In this document: in pieces, positions 9,344 to 18,634 of the stretch
Numbering within the stretch: position 1 is the first letter of the stretch
Layout: each line of letters opens with the position of its first letter
Assembly (NCBI GenBank): GCA_963821715.1
Contig: CAWGET010000006.1
Location: forward strand, 1,054,001-1,118,000
Reading direction: 5' to 3'
Origin: CAWGET01 sp963821715
GTDB taxonomy: Bacteria; Bacteroidota; Ignavibacteria; Ignavibacteriales; Melioribacteraceae
Length of the DNA: 64,000 bases
The notes under the pieces: model-generated
What the model saw: the letters and a program-made list of their open reading frames with translations, nothing else
Told to the model about the DNA's origin: nothing
Database searches by the model: none
Program-made: the position numbers and the translations under genes

Positions 9344-9991
9344 TTAATCTCGTAATTTTTCCGGTACCGGAGTATCTTTTTTCATAACCTGAACAAGTTG
9401 GTTAGCTGTGTCAAAAAAGGTCTTCACCTCTTGATGCTGTTCTTTAAAAGGAACTTCGCCGGTAATTTTATCCGCAGATTCCGTAACTGCTTTCATCTCA
9501 TCCTCAAGTTGGGGATAAACTTTTTCCTGAATTGACTTCATCAAATTTACGGCGCTTCGGATTCCGTTTTTATAGAGCCTTGTATTTGATGTGTCTCTAT
9601 CGATATCTCTTACCGCTCTATCCAGTACATTTCTCTCCTCGCGTAAATCCTTCTCGGAAACATCCTGATTGTTCACAATAGCATTTAAGGACTTGGAGAG
9701 GCTTCTCAGCCCATTAAGTACATAGTAATTTTTAACGTCAACTTCCGCCGAGTCAGTAAAAGATTGTAGTTCTCCCGAGCGGGCAGTCACGTTTGTGTCA
9801 AGAGTATCAAGAAACATAACGTATTCCTGCTCAACCACATTTTCGGTTTCATAAGCGTTATCTGTTTCCACTTCGTCAACGTCATTATCAATCGAGTTAA
9901 AGTAGAGCCATATTAAAACAATAGCGACGATAAGCAGTAAAAGCCAAATCCACGCTTTGCTTTTTTTTCTTTGAATTTTAATTTCCGCCAT
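9344..9991 (-). CDS. Single-pass membrane protein of unknown function
   Basis: A 215-residue protein with a basic N-terminus (KIQRKKSKAW), one strong transmembrane helix at about residues 13-30, then an acidic, mostly helical region probably outside the inner membrane. The N-terminal anchor and positive-inside rule suggest a periplasmic tail. No known domain was recognised. It lies 33 bp downstream of ku and 19 bp upstream of the PRC-barrel gene, so it is likely in the same transcript. Confidence 0.7.
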   Translation of the reverse strand: MAEIKIQRKKSKAWIWLLLLIVAIVLIWLYFNSIDNDVDEVETDNAYETENVVEQEYVMFLDTLDTNVTARSGELQSFTDSAEVDVKNYYVLNGLRSLSKSLNAIVNNQDVSEKDLREERNVLDRAVRDIDRDTSNTRLYKNGIRSAVNLMKSIQEKVYPQLEDEMKAVTESADKITGEVPFKEQHQEVKTFFDTANQLVQVMKKDTPVPEKLRD

Positions 9992-10024
9992 TTTTCCTCC
10001 CTTTTATTTTCTCTTATTAAAATT

Positions 10025-10804
10025 TTACGCTGCACTTTTTTTGTTTTCTTCTATACTCTTCTTTAATTGAGACATAATATCAACAACTTTTGCAGTCTGT
10101 GGTTTTTTACCTTTTGCTTTCGTTTTTTTGCCTTTAGATTTCGCTTCAATGATTCGCTTCAAATCTTCTACATAAGTGTCGCTATATTCTGCCGGTTTAA
10201 ATTTAGAAGTCATCTGATCAATTAATGTCATTGCCATTTTTAATTCTTTATCGCTTGCTTTTTTTTGATCGGGAAGATTCAGATCGTCCGATTCTCTAAT
10301 TTCATCATGATAGCGAAGCTGATTTAAGACGAGGAGTTTTCCGTACGGTTTTAAAACCGCAATATGTTCCCTGCTCCGCATAACAAAACTTGCGATTCCG
10401 ACTTTCTTAGATTTATTTAATGCATCCCTCAGAAGAGCATAGGATTTTTCACCGTTTTTATCCGGCGCCAAATAATAAGGTTTTTCGTAAAAGATTGAAT
10501 CCACTTCATCTTCATTCACAAAATCCAAAATATCTATTGTACTCGATTTTTCAACATTGGCTTTATCAAAATCCTCTTTCGAAAGAACTACATAATCACC
10601 GTCCTCGTACTCATATCCCTTAACAATTTTTTCATAAGGAACTTCTTTTCCATCGGCGCGGCAGACTCGTTCAAATTTGATCGGACAGTTATCGCCTTCG
10701 CGAAGAAGATGAAATTCTAGTTTATTGCTTTGCGTTCCGCTATAAAGTTTCGTAGGAATGGTTACAAGTCCGAAACTTACAGCTCCAGACCAAATTGCCC
10801 TCAT
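10025..10804 (-). CDS. ku: Ku protein, non-homologous end joining
   Basis: Homodimeric DNA-end binding protein that recruits LigD to double-strand breaks. The 259-residue size and the opening MRAIWSGAVSFGLVTIPTKL are diagnostic of bacterial Ku. The core carries YEKPYYLAP and VLKPYGKLLVL, and the C-terminus is lysine-rich (KSKGKKTKAKGKK), a usual DNA- or LigD-contacting tail. It is the first gene of the minus-strand island followed by two accessory genes and ligD. The gene appears complete. Confidence 0.96.
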   Translation of the reverse strand: MRAIWSGAVSFGLVTIPTKLYSGTQSNKLEFHLLREGDNCPIKFERVCRADGKEVPYEKIVKGYEYEDGDYVVLSKEDFDKANVEKSSTIDILDFVNEDEVDSIFYEKPYYLAPDKNGEKSYALLRDALNKSKKVGIASFVMRSREHIAVLKPYGKLLVLNQLRYHDEIRESDDLNLPDQKKASDKELKMAMTLIDQMTSKFKPAEYSDTYVEDLKRIIEAKSKGKKTKAKGKKPQTAKVVDIMSQLKKSIEENKKSAA

Positions 10805-11209
10805 ATATGATCTCCTAAAAGTGATATGTTATACGATACAAATTATAAAAGAATTTATCAAACGAAAAAATGTTATAGAAAGCACTGCAGAAAAAAATTA
10901 CAAAGATGAATTAAGATATAGAATTGAAAAATAAATTAATTTATCAAATCAGATCCAAGGCAAAGGTTAAGGTTTCACCCATCATTGTTCCTTTTTGGTT
11001 TTCTCCATCTACTCAAGACTATCTGCCGCGCCCCTGCACAAAGCTTCTTAATTATTCCATATAAATTAAAATTTTATTATTATATAATTAATTTTACTTT
11101 TTCTCTCTTGAAATTGCATTCCTAAAGGCATAACAGATATTATTATTTTAATTAAGCTGAAAGATCTGCTTTACCGCGTAAATAATTTTCTAAATTAACT
11201 AAGGGATTT
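10805..11209. promoter_or_regulatory. Divergent intergenic region between ku and the amidohydrolase operon
   Basis: About 405 bp without a convincing gene. It must hold promoters for both the minus-strand end-joining island and the plus-strand operon. It is AT-rich, with a more GC-containing middle section (about 10960-11045). An AAGGGA ribosome-binding site precedes the ATG at 11210. No clear inverted repeat, RNA gene or convincing promoter hexamers could be picked by eye. Confidence 0.4.
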
Positions 11210-12007
11210 ATGAAAAATCAAAATATAATTTGGGAACTGCAGAAAGGAAGCGGACCTTTGGCGGCTACAGCTATTCACGATGGTCACGGATTGAGAGATG
11301 AAGTTTCCGCAATAATGAAGTTGAGTGACCAAAAACGGCTGCAGGAAGAGGACCCGTTTACAAGTAATTGGACTGTAATCGGCGATACTCAAATCACCGG
11401 ACTTAGATCCAGATTTGAAGTAGATCTTAATCGGCCCCGGGAGAAAGCTGTTTATATTAAACCCGAGGATGCCTGGGGATTAGATGTATGGAAAACCAAT
11501 CCGCAAAAGGAAATTATTGAGCAATCCCTCTCCGAATACGATGCATTTTATACGGAAATGTTTGCAGTATTTTCTGAAATGAAGAAAGATTTCGGACGCT
11601 TTGTTGTTTACGATATTCACTCTTATAATTATTTACGCGAGGCACCTGACGGACCTCCTTCGGATCCGGATAAAAATCCCGACATTAATATTGGAACGGG
11701 AACAATGGATCGCAACCGCTGGTCTCCGATAATCGATCGGTTTATCGGAGACTTGAAAAATTATGAATATCCCGGGCGAAAACTCGATATAAGAGAAAAT
11801 ATAAAATTTAAAGGCGGTCAGTTTCCGCGCTGGATACATCAAACATTTCCCGAATCGGCTTGCGCTATCTCAATAGAATTTAAGAAATTTTTTATGGATG
11901 AATGGACTGGAAAGCCGGATGAAGATCATTTAGCCGCAATTGAATCCCTTTTGAGATCGACTGTTGCAGGAACACTTGAAGAATTACAAAAACTTGGAAC
12001 AAAGTGA
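11210..12007 (+). CDS. N-formylglutamate amidohydrolase-like hydrolase
   Basis: A 265-residue metal-dependent hydrolase of the N-formylglutamate amidohydrolase fold, related to zinc carboxypeptidases. Candidate zinc or catalytic segments are ATAIHDGHG near the N-terminus and VVYDIHSYNY near residue 142; a later SIEFKKFFMDEW segment carries the conserved acidic position. The classic family deformylates N-formylglutamate in histidine breakdown, but no histidine-pathway genes are nearby. Instead it is coupled (GTGA overlap) to a DUF1704 peptidase gene and an ATP-grasp ligase gene, so it more likely acts on an amide made or cut by those enzymes. Specific substrate unknown. Confidence 0.82.
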   Translation: MKNQNIIWELQKGSGPLAATAIHDGHGLRDEVSAIMKLSDQKRLQEEDPFTSNWTVIGDTQITGLRSRFEVDLNRPREKAVYIKPEDAWGLDVWKTNPQKEIIEQSLSEYDAFYTEMFAVFSEMKKDFGRFVVYDIHSYNYLREAPDGPPSDPDKNPDINIGTGTMDRNRWSPIIDRFIGDLKNYEYPGRKLDIRENIKFKGGQFPRWIHQTFPESACAISIEFKKFFMDEWTGKPDEDHLAAIESLLRSTVAGTLEELQKLGTK

Positions 12008-13140
12008 TAAAAGGGAAATCCATTTCAAATCAATTTATTGAAACCATAAGCGGCCGGTTATCCGAAAATAAACAGGTGCGCCGCTCGCTTCCTATATGGG
12101 GAAGAGTGCATATTGACAGACAGCTTCCATTTCTTTGTGTGTACAGAAGATTAGAAGATGATGAAAATTCTCTTTCGGAACGTTTAATAACAGGTGAAGC
12201 CTCTTATCTAATTGCCCAAGGAAAACGTAACCGCCAAAAAGAGATTTCAGCTTTGGTGCAAAGCATTGCCCGGACTCTAAAAAGTAGTTTCGGTTCATTT
12301 TTAATTGTAGAAATTTGGATTAGGCAAAATAAAGAATCGGAATCTAAACCGTCGTCATTTAAGCCCGGTTTCAAAATTTTTCATTTCAAAAAATCTCATA
12401 TCGCATCAACGGTAGAAACACTTGAAAGCGCATTAAAGGAAATCAAGATCCGTAAAGAACGCGCTGAAGTTACGGTAGAAGAAACGGCAAAAGTATCTCC
12501 GCCCGGATTGCCGCCAATCATTTCCAAGAATGAAGCTAATACAATAGGATGCGATATAATCGGCATCGAAATTAAATCAATCCATCAGAATAATCAGAAT
12601 CAGGTATTTCCATTAATAAGAAGAGACCTGCAGAGAAGATTTTCGCGTGCGCTGAAAAACAGCTTTTTTGAATTTACGAATAAGCATACGCCCTACCGGC
12701 CGATGCATTATCATTCGCTTGGACGCTGGAGTATGGTTAAAGCAGTATGGGAAGCCGACAGACAGCTCGCCGATATTTGCAGCGGCTTCGATTTTCTTCT
12801 TCAGGTTACACCTACAAATACAAACGCCGCCTGGGCCGAATTTAAAAAATACAGTTTTGAAAAAACGCCTGAATTCAAATATCGCCCTCTGCCTATTGAT
12901 CCGTCAATTTCTAAACGTAAATTATTTAAAATTCCTCTGGAGCGAATTGAAGATCCAACTTTAGCTCAGCTATTCCGGGAACAGCAGCTCGAGCTGGATA
13001 GAAAATTTACAATGCTTAACGATAGAGGAACCGAACGATTTCTATACGGAAGTCTACAGGTTTATGGAAGCATCAAAGAGCCATTAATTAAGCTCGCGTT
13101 GGAATTACTGAGTGAACCTTTCCCCCCGCAGCAGAGATGA
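12004..13140 (+). CDS. DUF1704 / QEGLA-motif protein, N-terminal part (frame 1)
   Basis: First 378 codons of what is normally one protein of about 600-650 residues (TIGR02421, described as flavohemoglobin-expression-modulating QEGLA motif protein). The start is a GTG overlapping the TGA of the amidohydrolase gene. This part carries the family's N-terminal domain, with no catalytic residues recognised. It ends at a stop right after a C6 run (13122-13127), while the rest of the protein continues in the +1 frame from the same spot. Joining the frames after SEPFPP gives a continuous family-like sequence. The break may be a sequence error, a real mutation or a recoding site. Confidence 0.75.
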   Translation: MIKGKSISNQFIETISGRLSENKQVRRSLPIWGRVHIDRQLPFLCVYRRLEDDENSLSERLITGEASYLIAQGKRNRQKEISALVQSIARTLKSSFGSFLIVEIWIRQNKESESKPSSFKPGFKIFHFKKSHIASTVETLESALKEIKIRKERAEVTVEETAKVSPPGLPPIISKNEANTIGCDIIGIEIKSIHQNNQNQVFPLIRRDLQRRFSRALKNSFFEFTNKHTPYRPMHYHSLGRWSMVKAVWEADRQLADICSGFDFLLQVTPTNTNAAWAEFKKYSFEKTPEFKYRPLPIDPSISKRKLFKIPLERIEDPTLAQLFREQQLELDRKFTMLNDRGTERFLYGSLQVYGSIKEPLIKLALELLSEPFPPQQR

Positions 13141-13900
13141 ATCTGCCAAAAGATTTATGGATGCAAATGCATTTGCCGCACGCGCCAATAAAGAGCTTTC
13201 CTTTTTCAGGAAATCACTGCCGAATCACCGAAGCAGAGTTATTGTAAGGGAAGATGTACTTGGTTTAATGGTTTCTAACGGTAATCTTTTAATCGGCTCC
13301 GGCACAAAAATTCCCGAAGAAAGAGTGGAAGCGCTTATTCAGCACGAAGTAGGAACGCATGTTCTAACTTACTTAAATGGGAAAGTACAACCGTTCCGTC
13401 AATTATACATCGGACTTGCGGGATATGAAGAACTCCAGGAAGGACTGGCCGTTCTCTCTGAATATTTCGTAGGCGGTTTAACCAGACCTCGCTTGCGGCT
13501 GCTCGCTGCTCGGGTTGTTTCGGCAAAACAAATTACCGGCGGAGCTTCGTTCGTTGATGTATTCAGGACTCTAAATAAAGATTACGGATTTGAACGACGT
13601 ACTGCTTTTAATATTACTGTGCGAACTTTCAGAAGTGGTGGTTTAACTAAAGACGCTGTTTATCTTCAGGGGCTAGCACGTCTTTTATCGTTTATTCAGG
13701 ATGGCGGGAATTTAGAAACTTTACTCATCGGAAAAATCTCCTCGAATCATACTGCTATGATAAAGGAACTGCAATGGAGGAAGGTATTGCTTCCGGCACC
13801 GTTAAAACCGCGTTATTTTGATGATCCTGAGACTGCAGTAAAATTAATTGAGCTAAAAAAAGGAGCAACAATTTTTAATTTATTAAAAAGGAGCAAATAA
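13112..13900 (+). CDS. DUF1704 / QEGLA-motif metallopeptidase, catalytic C-terminal part (frame 2)
   Basis: Carries the catalytic half of the DUF1704 protein. The zinc-binding motif is HEVGTH (HExxxH type) in QHEVGTHVLTYLNG, followed about 35 residues later by the name-giving LQEGLA. The eukaryotic relative MATCAP is a tubulin tyrosine carboxypeptidase, so a carboxypeptidase-like role is plausible for this bacterial branch. The apparent GTG start at 13112 is probably not a true start, because translation should enter from the upstream frame at the C6 run. The TAA stop overlaps the ATG of the ATP-grasp gene (TAATG). All visible catalytic residues are present, arguing against long-standing decay. 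Confidence 0.8.
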   Translation: MNLSPRSRDESAKRFMDANAFAARANKELSFFRKSLPNHRSRVIVREDVLGLMVSNGNLLIGSGTKIPEERVEALIQHEVGTHVLTYLNGKVQPFRQLYIGLAGYEELQEGLAVLSEYFVGGLTRPRLRLLAARVVSAKQITGGASFVDVFRTLNKDYGFERRTAFNITVRTFRSGGLTKDAVYLQGLARLLSFIQDGGNLETLLIGKISSNHTAMIKELQWRKVLLPAPLKPRYFDDPETAVKLIELKKGATIFNLLKRSK

Positions 13901-14943
13901 TGAGAATAGGATTAGTTGTTAATGACCTTAATACAGAACAAGCCGGTTATACTACAACCCGTTTGGGAATGTGGGCTGTAAACCGCGGACATGAAGTTTG
14001 GGTTATGGGCCTTGGAGACTTTGCATACGATGCTGATGAAAATATTCGCGCAAGGGCGCGCTCAGTTCCAAAAAAACAATTTAAATCCAATGAACTTTAT
14101 CTTAACACTTTAAAAGGTAAAAATGCTCTTAAAGAAAGAATCACTGTCGACGACCTGGATGTATTACTTCTGAGGAGCGATCCGGCCAACGAAACGGGAC
14201 AGAGATCGTGGGCAGCTACGGCGGGAATTAATTTCGGGCGGATTGCAATGCGGCACGGAGTTATCGTTTTGAATGATCCCAACGGACTTGCGAAGGCAAT
14301 CAACAAAACTTATTTCCAGCTCTTCCCAGACGAAGTAAGACCGAGAACATTGATTACTCGTGACCTGCAGGAAATAAAAAATTTTGCCGATGAAGGAGGA
14401 ACGATAGTGCTTAAACCTCTGCAAGGTTCCGGCGGATCTGGTGTATTTTTGGTGAGACCCGAAGACCGGGCTAATCTCAACCAAATTGTGGAATCTCTTC
14501 TACGGGACGGATACATAATCGCGCAGGAATATTTACCCGCCGCTGCGGATGGCGATATAAGGCTTTTTATGCTGAACGGACAACCATTGCGCTACAAAGG
14601 TAAATACGCTGCCTTCCGCCGGAAAAGATCAGGAGATGATATGCGGAGCAACGTCCATGCAGGCGGTAAATTAGCGCAAGCTGTTATCACCAGCGAACAT
14701 TTGAAGCTCGCGGAAATTGTACGTCCAAAGCTGGTGCAGGATGGTATGTTCCTGGTCGGTCTTGATATTGTAGGCGATAAACTGATGGAGATAAACGTCT
14801 TCAGTCCCGGTGGTCTCGGCAGTGCTCAAAAATTTGAAAAAGTAAATTTCAGCAATGCGGTAATAGACGCGCTTGAACGTAAAGTAGAATATATGGGTTA
14901 CTACCGTAGAAATTTTGATAACGATGAAATGGCGACGCTTTAG
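13900..14943 (+). CDS. Glutathione-synthetase-like ATP-grasp ligase
   Basis: A 347-residue ATP-grasp enzyme that should form an amide or peptide bond through an acyl-phosphate. The N-terminal substrate domain begins MRIGLVVNDL. The ATP-binding part shows VLKPLQGSGGSGVF (glycine-rich loop), AQEYLP, GDIRLFMLNG and the magnesium site MEINVFSPGG. It resembles GshB, but no GshA-like glutamate-cysteine ligase is present, so glutathione synthesis is not established. It is coupled to the DUF1704 gene by TAATG. With the amidohydrolase and peptidase it forms a ligase/hydrolase set that may make and process a small peptide or tail. The final gene of the operon, it is intact. Confidence 0.87.
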   Translation: MRIGLVVNDLNTEQAGYTTTRLGMWAVNRGHEVWVMGLGDFAYDADENIRARARSVPKKQFKSNELYLNTLKGKNALKERITVDDLDVLLLRSDPANETGQRSWAATAGINFGRIAMRHGVIVLNDPNGLAKAINKTYFQLFPDEVRPRTLITRDLQEIKNFADEGGTIVLKPLQGSGGSGVFLVRPEDRANLNQIVESLLRDGYIIAQEYLPAAADGDIRLFMLNGQPLRYKGKYAAFRRKRSGDDMRSNVHAGGKLAQAVITSEHLKLAEIVRPKLVQDGMFLVGLDIVGDKLMEINVFSPGGLGSAQKFEKVNFSNAVIDALERKVEYMGYYRRNFDNDEMATL

Positions 14944-15209
14944 GTTAGGGGTCAGAGGTCAGAGAAAATAAATTGAGAAGCAAATTAAAGTTTTACTTTG
15001 CAGCTTTGTGCAATTTGTGACCTACAATCTCTTGCCGAATGTCCTCTGCCATAGAACTCTTAAAAAGTAGACGGTTAAGATTTTCGCTGATAATATATTC
15101 GCATAATCGCGGCGTATTTTAAAGTGGCGCTCAGATTTTTATTCTTTTGCTAAAAAATCCTTAAGAAATACTAATAGCATTGCAAATACTTGTAAACTCA
15201 AAGCTAGCT

Positions 15210-15833
15210 TTAAAAGAAAGAAATATCATTACTAAGAGCCGAACTTTCCAAATTTAATTTTTGAATTTTCCTTCTTAACTTATTTATTACTATTTCCCAT
15301 GTATCTTCAAAGTTCTCGTCCACATTTTGTATTATTGCAACATTATTTTGCATCGCATCAATTACTTCAGGAGTATTTTCATATTCATTGAACAGCTTAG
15401 TTATACTCTTTATTGGAACAAGAGGTAGTTCTGTCTTAAGAGTTTGATATTCTAAACTAGCCGTACCAATCGAATCCAGCGCTGTAATAGATTTAGTTAT
15501 TGCCCTTCTTCTTTCAGACAATCCCCTTATTAACGCGAGTCTTCCCTGAGTAAGCAAAGCGTTCCGCGTGAATACATTTTTGCCCGGCGTTAAAACATTT
15601 AGAATTCTTTCGGATGCAATTATCTGCGCCGCCGCACTCAAATTTAAGCCGTGATCACTATATCTCTGAGATTCGAGAGAATAAATATTGTTCAGATAAT
15701 TTATTGAGTCAATTTTGTTCTGCCGTAGTTCTTCAAGCGAAGGGACATAGAATCCGGCTACTAATAGAGAAATTAATGTAAAAGAGAATGCTAGAATTAT
15801 TGTTGCTTTTGATGATACGCTTAATGATTTCAA
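15210..15833 (-). CDS. Membrane-anchored protein of unknown function
   Basis: A 207-residue protein with one N-terminal hydrophobic helix (about residues 9-29) and a largely helical remainder, probably periplasmic. No known domain recognised. The apparent start is TTG at 15833: an AAAGGAG site sits 9 bases upstream, and no in-frame ATG is available. The nearby ATG is out of frame and closes after three codons (ATGATAGATTGA), its TGA overlapping the TTG, which could couple or dampen translation. It lies 132 bp downstream of the CHASE2 phosphatase gene, so it may be a separate unit. Its size and topology resemble stand-alone four-helix-bundle sensor domains, but this is only a guess. Confidence 0.6.
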   Translation of the reverse strand: MKSLSVSSKATIILAFSFTLISLLVAGFYVPSLEELRQNKIDSINYLNNIYSLESQRYSDHGLNLSAAAQIIASERILNVLTPGKNVFTRNALLTQGRLALIRGLSERRRAITKSITALDSIGTASLEYQTLKTELPLVPIKSITKLFNEYENTPEVIDAMQNNVAIIQNVDENFEDTWEIVINKLRRKIQKLNLESSALSNDISFF

Positions 15834-15965
15834 TCTATCATTCTCCTTTGGTTTCTTCCTTTAATTCAAATATGTCTTGAGTTCGAGTTGGATTTGGTTT
15901 ATTGATTGAAGCTGAGTTAATAAGTAGTAAAAAAGACCAGTTTTTAAAAAGTTTTTCAATCAATT

Positions 15966-18038
15966 TTAATTCAATTTGATAATAATAAGGGTAATATCGT
16001 CGTGAGTAAGGGTTGTATTCTTAAATTGATTCACCGAGGAGAGAATTGCATCGGCTATTTCGCCAGGCGATTTAGATTTATTCTCGTATAGGATTTCATT
16101 AATCCTTTCTACTCCAAATTGCTCTCCTTCCGAATTCATCGTTTCATTAATTCCATCGCTGTAAAACAAAAAAATATCACCCGTTCGGAACGGAATATTT
16201 GTATGATTGTAATTGATGGTTTTAATTACTCCCCATGGAAGTTTAGGAGATTTGGATTCTATCGGCACAACCTTTTCATCACTTAAATGCAACGCCTTCG
16301 GTTGCCCGCAGTTATAAAATGTTAAAACTTTCTTTTCAAAATCAAAAATCCCTAAACTGACCGCGACGAATAATCGCTTATCCGGTTTTCTTTTGTATAG
16401 AGTATCGCTTATGCTGCTCATTAAATTATCATTGGATTCGAAGCCGTCTGAAATTGCCTGCCAAAAAATCCCCGAACTTAGAGCGCCCATAATCGCCCCT
16501 TGCATTCCTTTCCCGGTAACGTCGGCGGTTAAAATACCGAATTTTTTATTTTCATATTGTATAAAGTCATAAAAATCTCCGCTCACTTCGGTTGCCGGAA
16601 TACATTTTGCGTAGATTAAAAAATTCTTATTCTCCGGAATGGTTTCGGGAAGCAGAGCTACCTGCATCTTTCGTGCTAACTGTAATTCTTCCAGGTATTT
16701 TTTTCGTTCGAATTTTTGTTTATAATTTTCGTTATTTAAATCAATTATTCGAGTAAATTCTTTATACATAAATAAAAGAAAAAGGCTGAGAGAAGCTCGC
16801 AGGACGATAGTCCCAACAGGAATGATAATGAAATTAAGGAAGAGCATGTACGAAATGAAAAATGTAAATAAAATGGTTACGGTAAACAGACTAACGTTCA
16901 AAATAGGATATTTATAGTAAAAGTAGAATTGTGATACATTAACAAGAATCAGTATTACAACTATTAGGAAAATACTTGTTCTCTGAATTTTAGAAAAGAA
17001 GTTACCGGTTAAAAAACTATTCAGCATTGCGGAGTGCATCATAATTAAAGGAACTGTACCGCTTATAGGAATTTTAAACAAATCTACACTCCCAGTTGAA
17101 ACATCCCCGATAAATATTATTTTCCCGCTGAATTCATCAAATAACTCCCCTCTTTTTCCCGGCATCTCATAGTATTTCATAAATTTTTCAAAAGAAATAG
17201 AGGAAAAATCTAAACCCCATGGATCTGTGAAAGGTATATATGTTCTTCCCATATTGTCTATGGGAATTGATTGATCTTCATTAAGCATATTGCCGTTATT
17301 TGCAGATAGCGTAATCTCCTTGCCCCAATTAATAAAAATATCATCGTACTCAATTTCCATATAATTTAGATAGATCGCGAATGCGAGTGATGGAATATAT
17401 TTATCCCCCTTTTTTAGTAATAGTATCGATTCCCGGACTACATTATCGTCATCTTCTACGATATTGATATGACCCGAATTTTCCGTGGTATTCGAAAACA
17501 TCGGAATGGAGGTAAATACATTGGCTCCTACATATAATGGGCTTCCGTCTTTCTCGTTAATTGATTTAATATCAAAAAAATATTTTTGCAGCCGATTTTT
17601 ATCAATGGAATTAGCTATAGATTCTTTTTGAGAAATCGAAAATGCAACCGGTAAAAATAAATTGTCAATATTCTGAATTTCTTGTTTGAACTTTAGATCG
17701 CTTAAGGTATCGCTGGGATAGGGTAAGATAAGATCAAGGGCAATGTATTCTACTTCCAGACTGTCAAGTCTTGATAACGCGCTTCCTAAAATCTTTCTAT
17801 CTAATGAATTGCTTTTTAAATAAGATTCGTATGTAGAATCACTAATATACAAATAAGAAATTTGAGAGGTTTTCTCGATTCCTTTTCCCAGTTCAATTTT
17901 ATTTTTGTGAAAGCTATCATTGATAATTGAGTCAATTTTATAATAATGACGAGATTCCACTTGAAGAAAAAACCAATTAGCAAAAAGCGAAAAAGAAACA
18001 AGAAAAATTAAGAGATAGAATCTTTTACCTTTTAACAT
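15966..18038 (-). CDS. CHASE2-domain membrane protein with SpoIIE/PP2C phosphatase
   Basis: A 690-residue sensor phosphatase. Residues 1-25 form a transmembrane helix. Residues about 30-350 form a CHASE2 extracytoplasmic sensor, recognisable at GKIIFIGDVSTGSVDLFKIPISG with the following HSAMLNSFLTGNFF. Three transmembrane helices follow (about 355-430), then a SpoIIE/RsbU serine phosphatase with LPETIPE, EVSGDFYDF (metal-binding Asp), ADVTGKGMQGA, FYSDGINE and a C-terminal THDDITLI. Such enzymes commonly dephosphorylate anti-anti-sigma factors, which would link envelope conditions to gene control. It is the last gene of the caspase cluster and overlaps the upstream gene by 14 bp. No partner switch proteins are in the window. 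Confidence 0.92.
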   Translation of the reverse strand: MLKGKRFYLLIFLVSFSLFANWFFLQVESRHYYKIDSIINDSFHKNKIELGKGIEKTSQISYLYISDSTYESYLKSNSLDRKILGSALSRLDSLEVEYIALDLILPYPSDTLSDLKFKQEIQNIDNLFLPVAFSISQKESIANSIDKNRLQKYFFDIKSINEKDGSPLYVGANVFTSIPMFSNTTENSGHINIVEDDDNVVRESILLLKKGDKYIPSLAFAIYLNYMEIEYDDIFINWGKEITLSANNGNMLNEDQSIPIDNMGRTYIPFTDPWGLDFSSISFEKFMKYYEMPGKRGELFDEFSGKIIFIGDVSTGSVDLFKIPISGTVPLIMMHSAMLNSFLTGNFFSKIQRTSIFLIVVILILVNVSQFYFYYKYPILNVSLFTVTILFTFFISYMLFLNFIIIPVGTIVLRASLSLFLLFMYKEFTRIIDLNNENYKQKFERKKYLEELQLARKMQVALLPETIPENKNFLIYAKCIPATEVSGDFYDFIQYENKKFGILTADVTGKGMQGAIMGALSSGIFWQAISDGFESNDNLMSSISDTLYKRKPDKRLFVAVSLGIFDFEKKVLTFYNCGQPKALHLSDEKVVPIESKSPKLPWGVIKTINYNHTNIPFRTGDIFLFYSDGINETMNSEGEQFGVERINEILYENKSKSPGEIADAILSSVNQFKNTTLTHDDITLIIIKLN

Positions 18039-18606
18039 AAAAACTGTATTTCTTAATAAAGTAATTATCGATAAAGAAATTTTTTAATTTAATATTATCG
18101 TAACTTCTCATATTCCCGGCAATTCTGGGCATTTCAATGTTTCCGATATAGTTGAAAAGACTATTTTTAGAATAATTTTTTTCCAATACTTCCCACTTTT
18201 CATTGGAAACCGGACCGGAACTGAATAATTCTTCAATCAAATCGTTTTCTTGGCAAAAAACAGCCAGGGTAATTGTTTGTTTTGTAGAATGGTCTGAAAG
18301 AATCCCCGAATTAAATTTGAACGGAATGCAGTATAGTGAATTTGGGTTTAGCACTTCCATTTTTATCAATGCGGACTGAGAAACATTAGATTTTATAATA
18401 TAAAGATGTGTTGTGATATTAGATTTTGCATACAAATTAAGATTGCACGCATCAATAATTTTATCATACGTTTTAACTTCCCGATAATCCCCGGAATTTT
18501 TAGAATTTACTTCCAGTTTGACTGAGAGCGTATCCTGGCAAAAACATTTTTCGCCATAACTATAAAAGATTAACATCAGAATGAATAGGATTGATAATTT
18601 TTTCAT
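18025..18606 (-). CDS. Secreted DUF4384-like protein
   Basis: A 193-residue protein with an N-terminal signal peptide (about residues 1-23, ending near CFCQ). The middle section, from CNLNLYAKSN through YIIKSN to LYCIPFKF and TITLAVFCQEN, has the beta-sandwich layout of DUF4384 domains, which often travel with bacterial caspases. The match is by pattern and is not strong. It lies between the outer-membrane protein and the CHASE2 phosphatase, overlapping the latter, and is probably translated with it. Confidence 0.62.
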   Translation of the reverse strand: MKKLSILFILMLIFYSYGEKCFCQDTLSVKLEVNSKNSGDYREVKTYDKIIDACNLNLYAKSNITTHLYIIKSNVSQSALIKMEVLNPNSLYCIPFKFNSGILSDHSTKQTITLAVFCQENDLIEELFSSGPVSNEKWEVLEKNYSKNSLFNYIGNIEMPRIAGNMRSYDNIKLKNFFIDNYFIKKYSFYVKR

Positions 18607-18634
18607 TTTGGAGTACCCGGATTATTAGAAAAAC

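Noticed and set aside
12668..12964. 98-codon frame inside the DUF1704 N-terminal part
   Set aside because: It lies in another frame of a well-supported gene and shows no domain pattern.
14949..14964. Tandem GGTCAGA repeat just after the ATP-grasp gene
   Set aside because: Only two copies, no further repeats nearby, no link to a CRISPR array or attachment site.
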